Shown: piece by piece, positions 23,958 to 33,087 of the stretch
How positions within the stretch are numbered: the first letter of the stretch is position 1
How the letters are laid out: each line of letters starts with the position of its first letter
Origin: Actinomadura violacea
GTDB lineage: Bacteria > Actinomycetota > Actinomycetes > Streptosporangiales > Streptosporangiaceae
NCBI RefSeq assembly: GCF_017573465.1
Contig: NZ_JAGEPF010000022.1
Location: 62,001-126,000, forward strand
DNA: 64,000 nt
Reading direction: 5' to 3'
Made by a program: the position numbers and the translations under genes
The notes under the pieces: model-generated
Seen by the model: the letters and a program-made list of their open reading frames with translations, nothing else
Databases searched by the model: none
Told to the model about the DNA's origin: nothing

Positions 23958-24937
23958 GCGACATAACTGCGAACTTCCGCGCGGCCGCCCTGAGCGGCCC
24001 CCTCCTCAAGCGCGCCGCCCTGACCGGCGGCCTGGTCGCGATCGCCATCGTGGCCGCGCTGCTCCGGTCCGGCAGCGGCCTGGTCGTCTGGCAGTCGGTG
24101 GTGACCGGCCTGCTGACCGGCGGCCTCTACGGGCTCATCGCGATGGGCCTCACGCTGATCTTCGGCGTGCTGGACATCGTCAACTTCGCGCACGGAGCCC
24201 TGCTCGCCGTCGCGATGTTCATCTCGTTCGGGGTCGTGCAGGGCACGGGCCTGCACCCCTACCTCACCCTCGTCATCGCGGTGCCCGCGCTGTTCCTCAT
24301 CGGCGCGGTCGTGCACCGCGGCCTGCTCAGCGGCTCGGGCGGCGCGACGCTGGAGAACCAGCTGCTGATCACCCTCGGGCTGTCGCTGCTGCTGGAGAAC
24401 GGCCTGCTGATGTTCTTCGGCGCCGAGCCCAAGACCGTCGCGCTGCCCGGCGACTTCCAGTTCTCGCTGTTCGGCGCGGTGGTGACCGGCGGCCGGCTGT
24501 ACGCGTTCGGCGGCGCGATCCTGATCGGCGCCGTGCTGTTCTACCTGCTGCGCCGCACCCGGTTCGGCACCGCGATCCGCGCGGTCGCCGCGAACGGGCA
24601 GGGCGCGGAGCTGGTCGGCGTGAACGTCCGCCGCGTCCACACGCTCACGTTCGCGATCGGGACGGCCTGCGCCGGCGCCGCCGCCGTGCTGGCCGCGCCG
24701 CTGGTCACCGTCACGCCGACGCTCGGCGACCAGTTCAACATCACCGCGTTCGTGGTGGTGGTGCTCGGCGGCATGGGCAACGTCGCGGGCGCGCTGGTCG
24801 GCGGCCTGCTGATCGGGCTGGTCGAGCAGCTCACCACCATCTACATGGGCGGGCAGAGCTCGCTGCTCGGGGTGTTCGTCGTGTTCCTGGTCGTGCTGTT
24901 CCTGCGGCCCGAGGGCCTGTTCGGGAGGAAGTCATGA
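23954..24937 (+). CDS. ABC importer permease, LivH type
   Basis: 327 residues, eight or so membrane helices, with GLYGLIAMGLTLIFGVLDIVNFAHG-type N-terminal signature of LivH (about 45-70) and the C-terminal VVLGGMGNVAGALVGG that contacts the ATPase. ATG 23954 overlaps the binding-protein stop (ATGA), preferred over an earlier in-frame ATG inside the upstream gene. Works with the LivM-like permease encoded next. Confidence 0.94.
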   Translation: MSDITANFRAAALSGPLLKRAALTGGLVAIAIVAALLRSGSGLVVWQSVVTGLLTGGLYGLIAMGLTLIFGVLDIVNFAHGALLAVAMFISFGVVQGTGLHPYLTLVIAVPALFLIGAVVHRGLLSGSGGATLENQLLITLGLSLLLENGLLMFFGAEPKTVALPGDFQFSLFGAVVTGGRLYAFGGAILIGAVLFYLLRRTRFGTAIRAVAANGQGAELVGVNVRRVHTLTFAIGTACAGAAAVLAAPLVTVTPTLGDQFNITAFVVVVLGGMGNVAGALVGGLLIGLVEQLTTIYMGGQSSLLGVFVVFLVVLFLRPEGLFGRKS

Positions 24938-25992
24938 GCGGCCTCACCATCGCCGGCGGGCGGGAGGCGGGCGGCGCGGTCCGGCCCGCCAAGGCGCCGC
25001 CGCTGCGCCCGCAGAACCGGCAGCTCGCCGTCCTCGCGGTGCTGCTCGTCGTCGCGATCCCGCTGCCGCTGGTGCTGCCGCCCGCGATGGGCGCGGTCGC
25101 GGTCCGCATCCTGATCTTCCTGCTGATGGCGATCGGCTGGAACGTGATGAGCGGCTTCGGCGGCATGTTCAGCTTCGGGCACGCCGCGTTCTTCGGCCTC
25201 GGCGCCTACACCAGCGCGTACCTGCTGGTGAAGCACAACGTGTCGCCGTGGATCGGGATGCTCGCCGGAATGGCGGTCGCCGCCGTCGTCGCCGTGGTGA
25301 TCAGCTACTTCGCGTTCCGCTACAGGCTGCGCGGCGCCTACTTCGCGCTCGCGACGTTCGCGTTCGCCGAGATGCTCCGGCTCGTCGCCACCACCAGCGA
25401 CTTCACCAACAAGGCCGTCGGGTTCAGCGTCCCGCTGATCCAGGGCTCCTCGCTGTGGAAGATCCAGTTCGCCGCGGACTCGCCCGCCTACTTCTGGGTG
25501 GCGCTCGCGCTCGCCGGGATCGCCGCGCTGGTCAGCATCCTGTTCCTGCACTCGCGGACGGGGCGCTACGTCACCGCGATCCGCGACGACGAGGTCGCGG
25601 CCGCCGCGCTCGGCACCCCCGTGATGCGCTACAAGCTGGCCACGGTCGCGCTGTCGGCGGCGATCACCGCGGTCGCCGGCGCCTTCTACACGCAGTACTA
25701 CCTGTTCGTGAACCCGGACCTGGCGTTCGGCTCCTCGGTGTCGATCCAGGCGATCGCGACCGTGGTGATCGGCGGGATCGGCACGGTCTGGGGCCCGGTC
25801 GTCGGCGCGATCATCCTCGGGTCGCTGTCGGACCTGACGGCGACGCTGCTGCGCACGCCGCCGGACTTCCTGAACTTCCTGCAGGGCCGCAGCGGCCTGG
25901 ACGTCGCGCTCTACGCGGTGCTGCTGATCCTCATCGTCCGGGTGCTGCCGAAGGGCATCGTCGGCACGATCCAAGCGAGGTGGCGGCGGTGA
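24934..25992 (+). CDS. ABC importer permease, LivM type
   Basis: 352 residues. After a 25-residue polar leader, about nine membrane segments include NVMSGFGGMFSFGHAAFFGLGAY (LivM signature) and the cytoplasmic coupling region VIGGIGTVWGPVVGAIILG. Overlaps the LivH stop by 4 nt and the ATPase start by 4 nt (GTGA). Confidence 0.94.
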   Translation: MSGLTIAGGREAGGAVRPAKAPPLRPQNRQLAVLAVLLVVAIPLPLVLPPAMGAVAVRILIFLLMAIGWNVMSGFGGMFSFGHAAFFGLGAYTSAYLLVKHNVSPWIGMLAGMAVAAVVAVVISYFAFRYRLRGAYFALATFAFAEMLRLVATTSDFTNKAVGFSVPLIQGSSLWKIQFAADSPAYFWVALALAGIAALVSILFLHSRTGRYVTAIRDDEVAAAALGTPVMRYKLATVALSAAITAVAGAFYTQYYLFVNPDLAFGSSVSIQAIATVVIGGIGTVWGPVVGAIILGSLSDLTATLLRTPPDFLNFLQGRSGLDVALYAVLLILIVRVLPKGIVGTIQARWRR

Positions 25993-26723
25993 AGCTGCTG
26001 GACGTCGACGGCGTCGGCAAGGACTTCCGGGGCCTGCGCGCCCTGTCGGAGGTCGGGTTCGAGGTGGAGCCGGGGGAGATCCTCGGGATCATCGGCCCGA
26101 ACGGCGCCGGGAAGACCACCCTGTTCAACGTGATCAGCGGCGCGATCGCGCCCGACTCCGGCCGGGTCGTGTTCGGCCGCAAGGACGTCACCGGCGCGGC
26201 GCCGCACCGGATCGCGCGCGCCGGCATGGTCCGCACGTTCCAGCTGATGCGCCCGTTCGGGAGCATGAGCGTCCTGGAGAACGTCGGCCTGGCCGCCCAG
26301 CACCGCCGGCAGCCGCTGCGCAAGCTGCGCGGCGAGGCGATGGACGTGGTGGAGCGCGTCGGGCTCGGGCCGTGGGCGCACCGGCCCGCGACCGAGCTGC
26401 CGACCGCCGGGCTCAAGCGCCTCGAACTGGCGCGCGCCCTGGCGATGCGGCCCAAGGTGCTGCTGCTGGACGAGGTGCTCGCCGGGCTCGTCCCCGCCGA
26501 GCGCGAACCCGTGCTGGACCTGCTCGCCGCGCTGCGCGAGGAGGACGGCACGACGCTGCTGTTCATCGAGCACATCATGGCCGCCGTCATGCGGCTGTCG
26601 GACCGGGTGCTCGTCCTCGACCAGGGGCAGGTGCTGGCCACCGGCTCCGCCGAGCAGGTCACCTCCGACCCGCGCGTGATCGAGGCCTACCTCGGAGAGG
26701 AGCCCGGCGATGCTGAGGATTGA
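25989..26723 (+). CDS. ABC importer ATPase, LivG type, with degenerate signature motif
   Basis: 244 residues. Walker A GPNGAGKTT (about 37-45), Walker B LLLDEVLAG and the switch His in FIEHIM are intact, but the ABC signature, usually LSxGQQ or LPYGxQ in LivG, reads LPTAGLKRLELARAL, keeping one Gly. ATP turnover may still occur at the composite site formed with LivF's normal signature, giving an asymmetric ATPase pair. GTG start overlaps the permease stop. Confidence 0.92.
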   Translation: MKLLDVDGVGKDFRGLRALSEVGFEVEPGEILGIIGPNGAGKTTLFNVISGAIAPDSGRVVFGRKDVTGAAPHRIARAGMVRTFQLMRPFGSMSVLENVGLAAQHRRQPLRKLRGEAMDVVERVGLGPWAHRPATELPTAGLKRLELARALAMRPKVLLLDEVLAGLVPAEREPVLDLLAALREEDGTTLLFIEHIMAAVMRLSDRVLVLDQGQVLATGSAEQVTSDPRVIEAYLGEEPGDAED

Positions 26724-27411
26724 CAAGCTCTGCGCCGGCTACGGCCGGATGCAGATCCTGCACGAGATCGACCTGGAGGTCGGCGCGGGCGAGATCGTCG
26801 CGCTCGTCGGCGCGAACGGCGCGGGCAAGACGACGACGCTGCGGGCCGTCTGCGGGCAGCTGCGCGCGACGTCCGGGACGATCGAGTTCGGCGGCGAGTC
26901 CACCGCGGGCCGGCGCCCCGACCAGCTCGTCCGCGACGGCCTCGTCCACGTTCCGGAGGACCGGGCGCTGTTCGGCACGCTCACCGTCGAGGAGAACCTG
27001 CGGATGGGCGCCTGGACGCGTCCCGCCGCGGAGATCGACAAGGACATGCGCGAGGTGTTCGCGCTGTTCCCCGTCCTCGCCGAGCGCCGCGCCTCGATCG
27101 CGCAGACGTTCTCCGGCGGGCAGCAGCAGATGCTCGCGATCGGCCGCGCGCTGATGGCCCGGCCGAAGCTGCTGATGCTGGACGAACCGTCCACCGGCCT
27201 GTCGCCCAAGCTCACCTGGGCCGTGCTCGATGCCGTCAAGGCGATCCGCGACTCGGGGGTGGCGGTGCTGCTCGTCGAGCAGAACGCCAAGCAGGCGCTC
27301 GGCATCGCCGACCGCGCCTACGTGCTGGAGAGCGGCTCGGCCGTGCTGCACGGGACGGGCGCCGAGCTGGCCGGATCCGCCGACGTCAGGAAGGCGTACC
27401 TGGGGTTGTGA
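26710..27411 (+). CDS. ABC importer ATPase, LivF type
   Basis: 233 residues with Walker A GANGAGKTT, signature FSGGQQQM, Walker B LLMLDEPSTGL and switch His replaced by Gln in LVEQNA, as is usual in LivF. Starts 14 nt inside the LivG gene. Completes the five-gene importer. Confidence 0.94.
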   Translation: MLRIDKLCAGYGRMQILHEIDLEVGAGEIVALVGANGAGKTTTLRAVCGQLRATSGTIEFGGESTAGRRPDQLVRDGLVHVPEDRALFGTLTVEENLRMGAWTRPAAEIDKDMREVFALFPVLAERRASIAQTFSGGQQQMLAIGRALMARPKLLMLDEPSTGLSPKLTWAVLDAVKAIRDSGVAVLLVEQNAKQALGIADRAYVLESGSAVLHGTGAELAGSADVRKAYLGL

Positions 27412-28772
27412 ACGAGGAAGTGAAGGACGCGACGGCGCGGCTGGGGGAGTGGGCCGCTGGCCTGGACGCCGCGAAGGCGCCAGGGCCGGTGCTCGACCGG
27501 CTCTCGCTCGTCCTGCTGGACGTCTTCGGGGTGACCGCGCTCGGCGCGGCGCTGGACGAGCAGGCGGCGCTCCGGGCGGCGTGGAACGCCCCGGACGGCC
27601 CGGCCCCGCTGATCGGCGCGGGCCGGACCGTCACGGTCGACGCCGCCGCCTGGCTGAACGCGATGGCGCTGGTCTCGCTGGAGCTGGACGAGGGCAACAA
27701 GTACGCCAAGGGCCATCCGGCGGCGCACGGGTTCCCGGCCGTGCTCGCGCTGGCGGCCGGGCTCGACGCCACCGGCGCGGACACGGCCGCGGCGCTGCTG
27801 GCCGCCTACGAGGTCGCGTCCCGGTTCGGGCGCGCGACGTCGCTGCGGCCGGGCGCGCACCCGCACGGAAGCTGGGGCGTCGCGGGCGCCGCCGCCGGGT
27901 GCGCGCGGCTGCTGCGGCTCGGCCCGGAGGCCACCGCCGCCGCGATCGACACGGGCGCCGGGATGCCGATCGCCGGGCACTTCTCGTCCGCGACGGACGG
28001 GAACCCGGTGCGGGACGCGTGGATGGGCGCGTCCAACATGTCCGGCCTGGTCGCGGCGCGGATGGCCGCCGCCGGGCTCGCCCGCAACACCGGCACGGCC
28101 GCCGGCTCCCTCGGTGACCTCCTCGGCGGGTTCGACCCCGCCGAGCTGACGGACGGCCTCGGCGAGCGCTGGGACATCACGCGCGGCTACTTCAAGCGCC
28201 ACGCGTCCTGCTCGTTCACCCACCCGGCCGCCGACGCGGTGCTCGCGTTGCGCGAGGGCCTCGACCCGTCCCGCGTCACCGGGATCCTGGTCGAGACGCA
28301 CGCGCTCGGCGCCGGGCTCGGGTCGCCCCAATGGGACAACCGGCTGTCGGCGATGTTCTCCACCCCGTTCGCCGTCGCGGCCGCGCTGCTGGACGGCGAG
28401 GTCGGGCCGCGCGCCTCCGACGCCGCCCGGCTCGGCGACCCGGCGCTGCGGGCCCTCGCCCGCCGCGTCCGCCTGGTGGCGGCCGACGACCTGACCGCGC
28501 GGCTGCCCGCCGAGCGCGCCGCCCGCGTCACGGTCGAGCTGGACGACGGCACGTCCCTCACCCGCGAGCAGCCGAACCCGGTCGGCGACGCCGACCACGA
28601 GCCGCTGACCGAGCAGGACGTGGTCCGGATGCTGACGGCGTGGCTGCCGGGCCACGCCGCCCTGGTCGGCCGCGCCGCCGCGGTCGCCCGCGACCTGCCC
28701 GCCCTGCCCCGCGTCGGCGCCGCCCTGCGCGGGCTGGCCGACGACGACACCGCTGAGAAGGAGCCGAGTTGA
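27408..28772 (+). CDS. MmgE/PrpD family protein, copy 2
   Basis: 454 residues. It keeps the family layout: ELDEGNKYAKGHPAAHG (about 85-101) in place of the D-D-T-H signature of copy 1, then GSWGVAGAAAGCARLL, GASNMSGLVAA and CSFTHPAADA, plus a C-terminal small domain. The active-site region differs enough from copy 1 that the two probably act on different intermediates or stereoisomers. GTG overlaps the LivF stop by 4 nt. Confidence 0.88.
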   Translation: MNEEVKDATARLGEWAAGLDAAKAPGPVLDRLSLVLLDVFGVTALGAALDEQAALRAAWNAPDGPAPLIGAGRTVTVDAAAWLNAMALVSLELDEGNKYAKGHPAAHGFPAVLALAAGLDATGADTAAALLAAYEVASRFGRATSLRPGAHPHGSWGVAGAAAGCARLLRLGPEATAAAIDTGAGMPIAGHFSSATDGNPVRDAWMGASNMSGLVAARMAAAGLARNTGTAAGSLGDLLGGFDPAELTDGLGERWDITRGYFKRHASCSFTHPAADAVLALREGLDPSRVTGILVETHALGAGLGSPQWDNRLSAMFSTPFAVAAALLDGEVGPRASDAARLGDPALRALARRVRLVAADDLTARLPAERAARVTVELDDGTSLTREQPNPVGDADHEPLTEQDVVRMLTAWLPGHAALVGRAAAVARDLPALPRVGAALRGLADDDTAEKEPS

Positions 28773-29407
28773 TGCGTGCTTTGTCCGTGACGCCGATCCA
28801 CCTGCCGCCCGAGGAGATCGCGCGGCGGCAGGCCCGCTACGACCGGCTCGCCCCCGCCGGCCTGACCATCGAGCTGCGCGACGTCGGCCCCGGCGCCCCG
28901 GGATCGCTGGACGACGAGGAGTCGATCCGGGTCTCCGAGCGCGAGGTCGCCGCGGCCCTGGCCGCCGCGGGCGACGGCTGGGACGTCCTGTTCCCCGACT
29001 GCGTGCTGGACCCCGCCGTCCCGGACGGGCCGTCTGACCAGCGCGTTCCGGTCAACGGGCTGCTGAGGCTGAGTAGCATGGCGCTTGCTGCGAAGAATGT
29101 CCGTTTCGGTGCCGTGGTGCGGAACGAGGCGATCGGCGCGGAGCTGGGCCGCCGCCTCAAGGCCTACGGGCTGGACGCCCACGTCGCCGGGATCGCCGTG
29201 CTGGAACTGCCCTTCGACGCCGTCGCCGAAGGCGAGACGTGGAACGCCGCGCTGGGCGAGGCGGTCGGCGCGCTCGCCGCGCGGGGCGCCGCCGCCGTGA
29301 TCAACGGCTGCTCCGCAGTGGACGTCGAGGAGGGCCGGTTCGCGGCGGAGGTCGTCGACCCGACCGCCCTCGCACTGCAGGTCCTCGTCGCCGGGAGGGC
29401 GTCTTGA
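28772..29407 (+). CDS. Asp/Glu/hydantoin racemase family protein
   Basis: 211 residues. The second Cys motif is present (INGCSAVDV, near 180), while the first motif position reads PDCVLDPAVP (near 70), so both catalytic Cys appear kept. The family includes hydantoin racemase, maleate isomerase and arylmalonate decarboxylase. ATG 28772 overlaps the preceding stop (TGATG) and has AAGGAG 8 nt upstream; a TTG at 28769 is the alternative. Next to a hydantoinase-like gene, a ring-substrate racemase is a reasonable guess. Confidence 0.85.
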   Translation: MRALSVTPIHLPPEEIARRQARYDRLAPAGLTIELRDVGPGAPGSLDDEESIRVSEREVAAALAAAGDGWDVLFPDCVLDPAVPDGPSDQRVPVNGLLRLSSMALAAKNVRFGAVVRNEAIGAELGRRLKAYGLDAHVAGIAVLELPFDAVAEGETWNAALGEAVGALAARGAAAVINGCSAVDVEEGRFAAEVVDPTALALQVLVAGRAS

Positions 29408-30774
29408 GCGACATCGATCTCGTCGTGGCGGGCGCCGGCGGCGGCCTCGCCGGGGCGCTGCGCGCCGCCGAACTGGGCCTCAGCGTGGTCGTCGTGGAGT
29501 CCAGCGAGCACTTCCGGCGCGGCAACAACACCTCGATGTCCACGGCGATGTTCCCCGGCGCGGGCTCGCGCTGGCAGGCCGAGCAGGGCGTGGACGACTC
29601 GCCCGAGCGGTTCGTCGACGACATCACGGCCAAGACCAAAGGCAAGGCCGACGCCCGGCTCGCCCGCACGCTCGCGCAGGTCAGCGCGCCGCTGGTCGAA
29701 TGGCTCGCCGACTCGGTGGAACTGCCGCTCGACCTGGTCACCGACTTCAACTATCCGGGCCACTCCGTCACGCGGTGCCACTCCGTTCCGGGGCGGCACG
29801 GCTCCAGCGTGATCGACCACCTGGCCCGCCGCGCCCGCGCGCATCCGAACATCGATCTGCTCGTCCCGGCGAAGCTCACCAACGTGACGACGGGCGAGGA
29901 CGGCGCCGTCCGCGCGGCCGTCGTCCAGTACCCCGACGGGACGCAGGAGGAGATCCCGACACGGGCCGTGCTGCTGGCCACCAACGGGTTCGGCGCGGAC
30001 GGCGACCTCGTCCGCCGCCACCTCCCGGAGATCGCCGACGCTCTGTACCAGGGCAGCGACCAGTCCCTCGGGGACGCGCTGCGGATCGGCGGCGGTCTCG
30101 GCGCCGCCACCGGCTACCTCGACGCCTACCAGGGCCACGGCGCCGTCGCGGCGGGCGCGGGCACCCTGGTCGGCTGGGCCACGATCATCCACGGCGCGAT
30201 CATGGTGAATCTGGAGGGCCGCCGGTTCGGCGACGAGACCCGCGGCTACTCCGAGTACGCCGCCGAGCTGGCCGCCCGGCCCGGCGCGACCGGCTGGATC
30301 GTGCTGGACGAGACGGTCTTCCAGCAGTGCGAGCCGTTCAAGGACTTCCGCGACACCGTCGAGTCCGGCGTGCTGGTGTGGGCCGACGACGCCGACGGGC
30401 TCGCCAAGGCGACCGGGCTGCCCGCGGGCGCCCTCGCCGCCGAGCTGGAGACCTCCGCGGCCACCGCGCGCGGCGAGCGCGCCGACGAGCACGGCCGCAC
30501 CAACTGGGAGCGCCCGCTCGCCGCGCCGTACGCGGCCGTCCGGGTCGTCCCGGCGCTGTTCCACACCCAGGGCGGGCTGATCGTCAACGAGGACGCCGCC
30601 GTCGTCGACCACGACGACCGCCCCATTCCGGGCCTGTACGCGGCGGGCGGCGCCGCCGCCGGGATCTCCGGCCACGGCGCCGACGGCTACCTGCCCGGCA
30701 ACGGCCTGCTGCCCGCCTTCGGGCTCGCCTACCTCGCGGCCGGCGACGTCGCCCGCCGCCGCCCGACCCCGTGA
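29404..30774 (+). CDS. FAD-binding oxidoreductase of the fumarate reductase/ketosteroid dehydrogenase family
   Basis: 456 residues. GAGGGLAGALRAAELG (about 9-24) binds FAD, HSVPGRHGSSVIDHL and LATNGFGAD are FAD_binding_2 landmarks, and the C-terminal GGLIVNEDAAV plus SGHGADGYLPGNG closes the flavin site. The family reduces or desaturates C=C bonds next to a carbonyl. TTG 29404 is chosen since it overlaps the racemase stop (TTGA) with GGGAGGG just upstream. No signal peptide, so it acts in the cytosol. Confidence 0.88.
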   Translation: MSDIDLVVAGAGGGLAGALRAAELGLSVVVVESSEHFRRGNNTSMSTAMFPGAGSRWQAEQGVDDSPERFVDDITAKTKGKADARLARTLAQVSAPLVEWLADSVELPLDLVTDFNYPGHSVTRCHSVPGRHGSSVIDHLARRARAHPNIDLLVPAKLTNVTTGEDGAVRAAVVQYPDGTQEEIPTRAVLLATNGFGADGDLVRRHLPEIADALYQGSDQSLGDALRIGGGLGAATGYLDAYQGHGAVAAGAGTLVGWATIIHGAIMVNLEGRRFGDETRGYSEYAAELAARPGATGWIVLDETVFQQCEPFKDFRDTVESGVLVWADDADGLAKATGLPAGALAAELETSAATARGERADEHGRTNWERPLAAPYAAVRVVPALFHTQGGLIVNEDAAVVDHDDRPIPGLYAAGGAAAGISGHGADGYLPGNGLLPAFGLAYLAAGDVARRRPTP

Positions 30775-30820
30775 CCATTTCGAACGCCGACCGCCCCACG
30801 ACACACTGAGGAGAGATGAA

Positions 30821-32290
30821 TTGGCCACGACCGAGCTGCTGCTGAAGAACGTGCGGGTGGTCCGTCCCGACGCCCCCGAGGGCGCCGAGCCCGAGCGCCT
30901 CGACATCGCCGTGAACGACGGCACCATCGTCCGCCTTGCGCCCGACCTCCCCGATGACGACGCCGCGAAGGTGGTCGACGGCGGCGGCAAGCTGGCGTTC
31001 CCCGGCGTGGTGGACGCGCACCAGCATTGGGGCATCTACAACGAGCTTGCGACCGACACCCGTTCGGAGAGCCGCGCGAGCGCGCAGGGCGGCGTCACCA
31101 CGTCACTGACCTACATGCGCACCGGGCAGTACTACCTGAACAAGGGCGGCCCGTACCGGGAGTTCTTCCCCGAGGTGCTGAGCGCCGCGAACGGCAACGC
31201 CTACGTCGACTACGCGTTCCACCTGGCGCCGATGATGGCCGAGCACATCGACGAGATCCCGTACCTCGTCGAGGAGCACGGCGTCACCTCGTTCAAGATC
31301 TTCATGTTCTACGGCAGCCACGGGCTGCACGGCCGCTCCACCAGCCAGAGCGAGTTCCTGATGACGCCGCCGGACGAGCGGTACGACATCGCGCACTTCG
31401 AGTTCGTCATGCGCGGCATCCAGAAGGCCCGCGAGCAGCTGTCGGACTACGCCGACCACATCTCGCTGTCGCTGCACTGCGAGACCGCCGAGATCATGAC
31501 GGCGTACACGAAGATGGTCGAGAAGGAGGGCAAGCTCACCGGCCTGCGCGCCTACAGCGCCTCGCGCCCGCCGCACTCGGAGGGTCTCGCCGTCACCATC
31601 GCGTCCTACCTGGCGCACGAGACCGGCCTGCCCAACATCAACCTGCTGCACCTGTCGTCGGAGAAGGCGCTGTCGGCGGCGCTGACGATGGCGTCGGCGT
31701 TCCCGCACATCGACTTCCGCCGCGAGGTCACCATCGGGCACCTGCTCGCTGACGTCGACACCGCGCACGGCCTGGGCGGCAAGGTCAACCCGCCGCTGCG
31801 CGACCGCGAGGACGTCGAGGCGCTGTGGCGGCACGTCCTGGCTGGCGAGGTCGACTGGGTCGTCAGCGACCACGCCTGCTGCCGCGACGAGATGAAGTTC
31901 GGCGCCGACCGCGACGACATCTTCCTCGCCAAGTCCGGGTTCGGCGGCGCCGAGTACCTGCTGCCCGGCCTCGTCGGCGAGGGCATCAAGCGCGGCCTGC
32001 CGCTGCAGCGCGTCGCGCAGCTGACCTCGTGGAACCCGGCCCGCCGCTACGGCCTGCTCACCAAGGGCACCATCGCCGAGGGCTACGACGCCGACATCGC
32101 GCTGATCGACCCGGACGTGTCCTGGACGGTCCGCGCCGCCGACTCCGAGTCCACGCAGGAGTACACCCCGTTCGAGGGCTTCCCGATGACGGCGCGCGTC
32201 ACCGACACGTTCGTGCGCGGCAACCACGTGTACTCCGGCGGGAAGGTGCTCGGCGACCCGGTCGGCAAGTACCTGCGCCGCGGCCGCTGA
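30821..32290 (+). CDS. Hydantoinase/dihydropyrimidinase-like amidohydrolase
   Basis: 489 residues of the cyclic-amide hydrolase group. Metal ligands are visible: His67 and His69 in DAHQHW, the probable carbamylated Lys159 in SFKIFMF, His in SLHCET and NLLHLSS, and Asp in VVSDHAC. These enzymes open hydantoins, dihydropyrimidines, imides or allantoin. The loop after Lys (FYGSHGLHGRS) is long and unlike standard D-hydantoinases, so the substrate is open. TTG 30821 follows GAGGAGAG by 5-7 nt. It probably performs the first ring-opening step after import. Confidence 0.87.
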   Translation: MATTELLLKNVRVVRPDAPEGAEPERLDIAVNDGTIVRLAPDLPDDDAAKVVDGGGKLAFPGVVDAHQHWGIYNELATDTRSESRASAQGGVTTSLTYMRTGQYYLNKGGPYREFFPEVLSAANGNAYVDYAFHLAPMMAEHIDEIPYLVEEHGVTSFKIFMFYGSHGLHGRSTSQSEFLMTPPDERYDIAHFEFVMRGIQKAREQLSDYADHISLSLHCETAEIMTAYTKMVEKEGKLTGLRAYSASRPPHSEGLAVTIASYLAHETGLPNINLLHLSSEKALSAALTMASAFPHIDFRREVTIGHLLADVDTAHGLGGKVNPPLRDREDVEALWRHVLAGEVDWVVSDHACCRDEMKFGADRDDIFLAKSGFGGAEYLLPGLVGEGIKRGLPLQRVAQLTSWNPARRYGLLTKGTIAEGYDADIALIDPDVSWTVRAADSESTQEYTPFEGFPMTARVTDTFVRGNHVYSGGKVLGDPVGKYLRRGR

Positions 32291-32298
32291 CGGCTCCC

Positions 32299-32304
32299 TA
32301 GGAT
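32299..32304 (+). promoter_or_regulatory. -10 box, probable leaderless start of the IclR gene
   Basis: TAGGAT lies 6 nt before GTG 32311, giving the regulator its own promoter at the end of the operon. Confidence 0.5.
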
Positions 32305-32310
32305 CATCGG

Positions 32311-33087
32311 GTGACCAACCAGACCGAAGAGCGGCAGTCGTCCGGCACCGAGGTGGCCGGCCGGGTCGCCGACGTGCTGCTGCTGTTCGCCGGGGGGCCG
32401 CAGTACCTCGGTGTCAGCGCGATCAGCCGGGAGCTCGGCATCTCCAAGGCCGTCGTGCACCGCATCCTGCGGTCGCTGGTGTCGCGGGAGATGCTGGAGG
32501 CCGACCCCGGCGGGTACCGGCTCGGGCCCGCCGCCGTCGCGCTCGGCGTCAGCGCGCTGCGCCGGTTCAACGTCCGCAACGCCGCCGCGCCGGTGCTGCG
32601 CCGGCTGCGCGACGAGACCGGCGAGACGACGACGCTGTCCGGGCTGGTCGCCGACGAGCGGGTCTACCTCGACCAGTTCGAGAGCCCGCACGAGGTGAAG
32701 ATGACCGTCGAGGTCGGCCGCCGGTTCCCGCTGCACGCGGGCTCCTCGGGCAAGGTGATCCTCGCCTTCCTGCCCGAGGAGCGCCGCGAGGCGCTGCTGG
32801 CGCGGCCGCTCGCCGCGCTGACGCCGGGGACCGTCACCGACGAGGCGGCGCTGCGCGTCCAGCTCGCCGAGACGGCCCGCGAGGGCGTCGGCGTCTCGCT
32901 GGGGGAGCGGCAGGCCGACGCCGGGTCGGTCGCCGCGCCGCTGTTCGGCCCGGACGGCGAGGTGCACGGCTCGATCAGCGTCTGCGGCCCCCGGCACCGC
33001 TTCACGCCGGAGGCGGTGGAGCGGTACCGGGCGCTCGTCCGCGACGCCGCCGAGGAGATCACGCGGACGTGGACGACCCACCGGTGA
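32311..33087 (+). CDS. IclR-family regulator
   Basis: 258 residues: winged HTH (about 15-70, LGVSAISRELGISKAVVHRILRSL) and the GAF-like IclR effector domain (about 80-250, with HAGSSGKVILAFL). The closest regulator to the catabolic locus and the likely reader of the paired GTTYCTCTWAGCGGAAC sites 9.6 kb upstream. A -10 box 6 nt before its GTG suggests separate leaderless expression. Its last 29 bp overlap the 3' end of the facing phosphodiesterase gene. Confidence 0.93.
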   Translation: MTNQTEERQSSGTEVAGRVADVLLLFAGGPQYLGVSAISRELGISKAVVHRILRSLVSREMLEADPGGYRLGPAAVALGVSALRRFNVRNAAAPVLRRLRDETGETTTLSGLVADERVYLDQFESPHEVKMTVEVGRRFPLHAGSSGKVILAFLPEERREALLARPLAALTPGTVTDEAALRVQLAETAREGVGVSLGERQADAGSVAAPLFGPDGEVHGSISVCGPRHRFTPEAVERYRALVRDAAEEITRTWTTHR

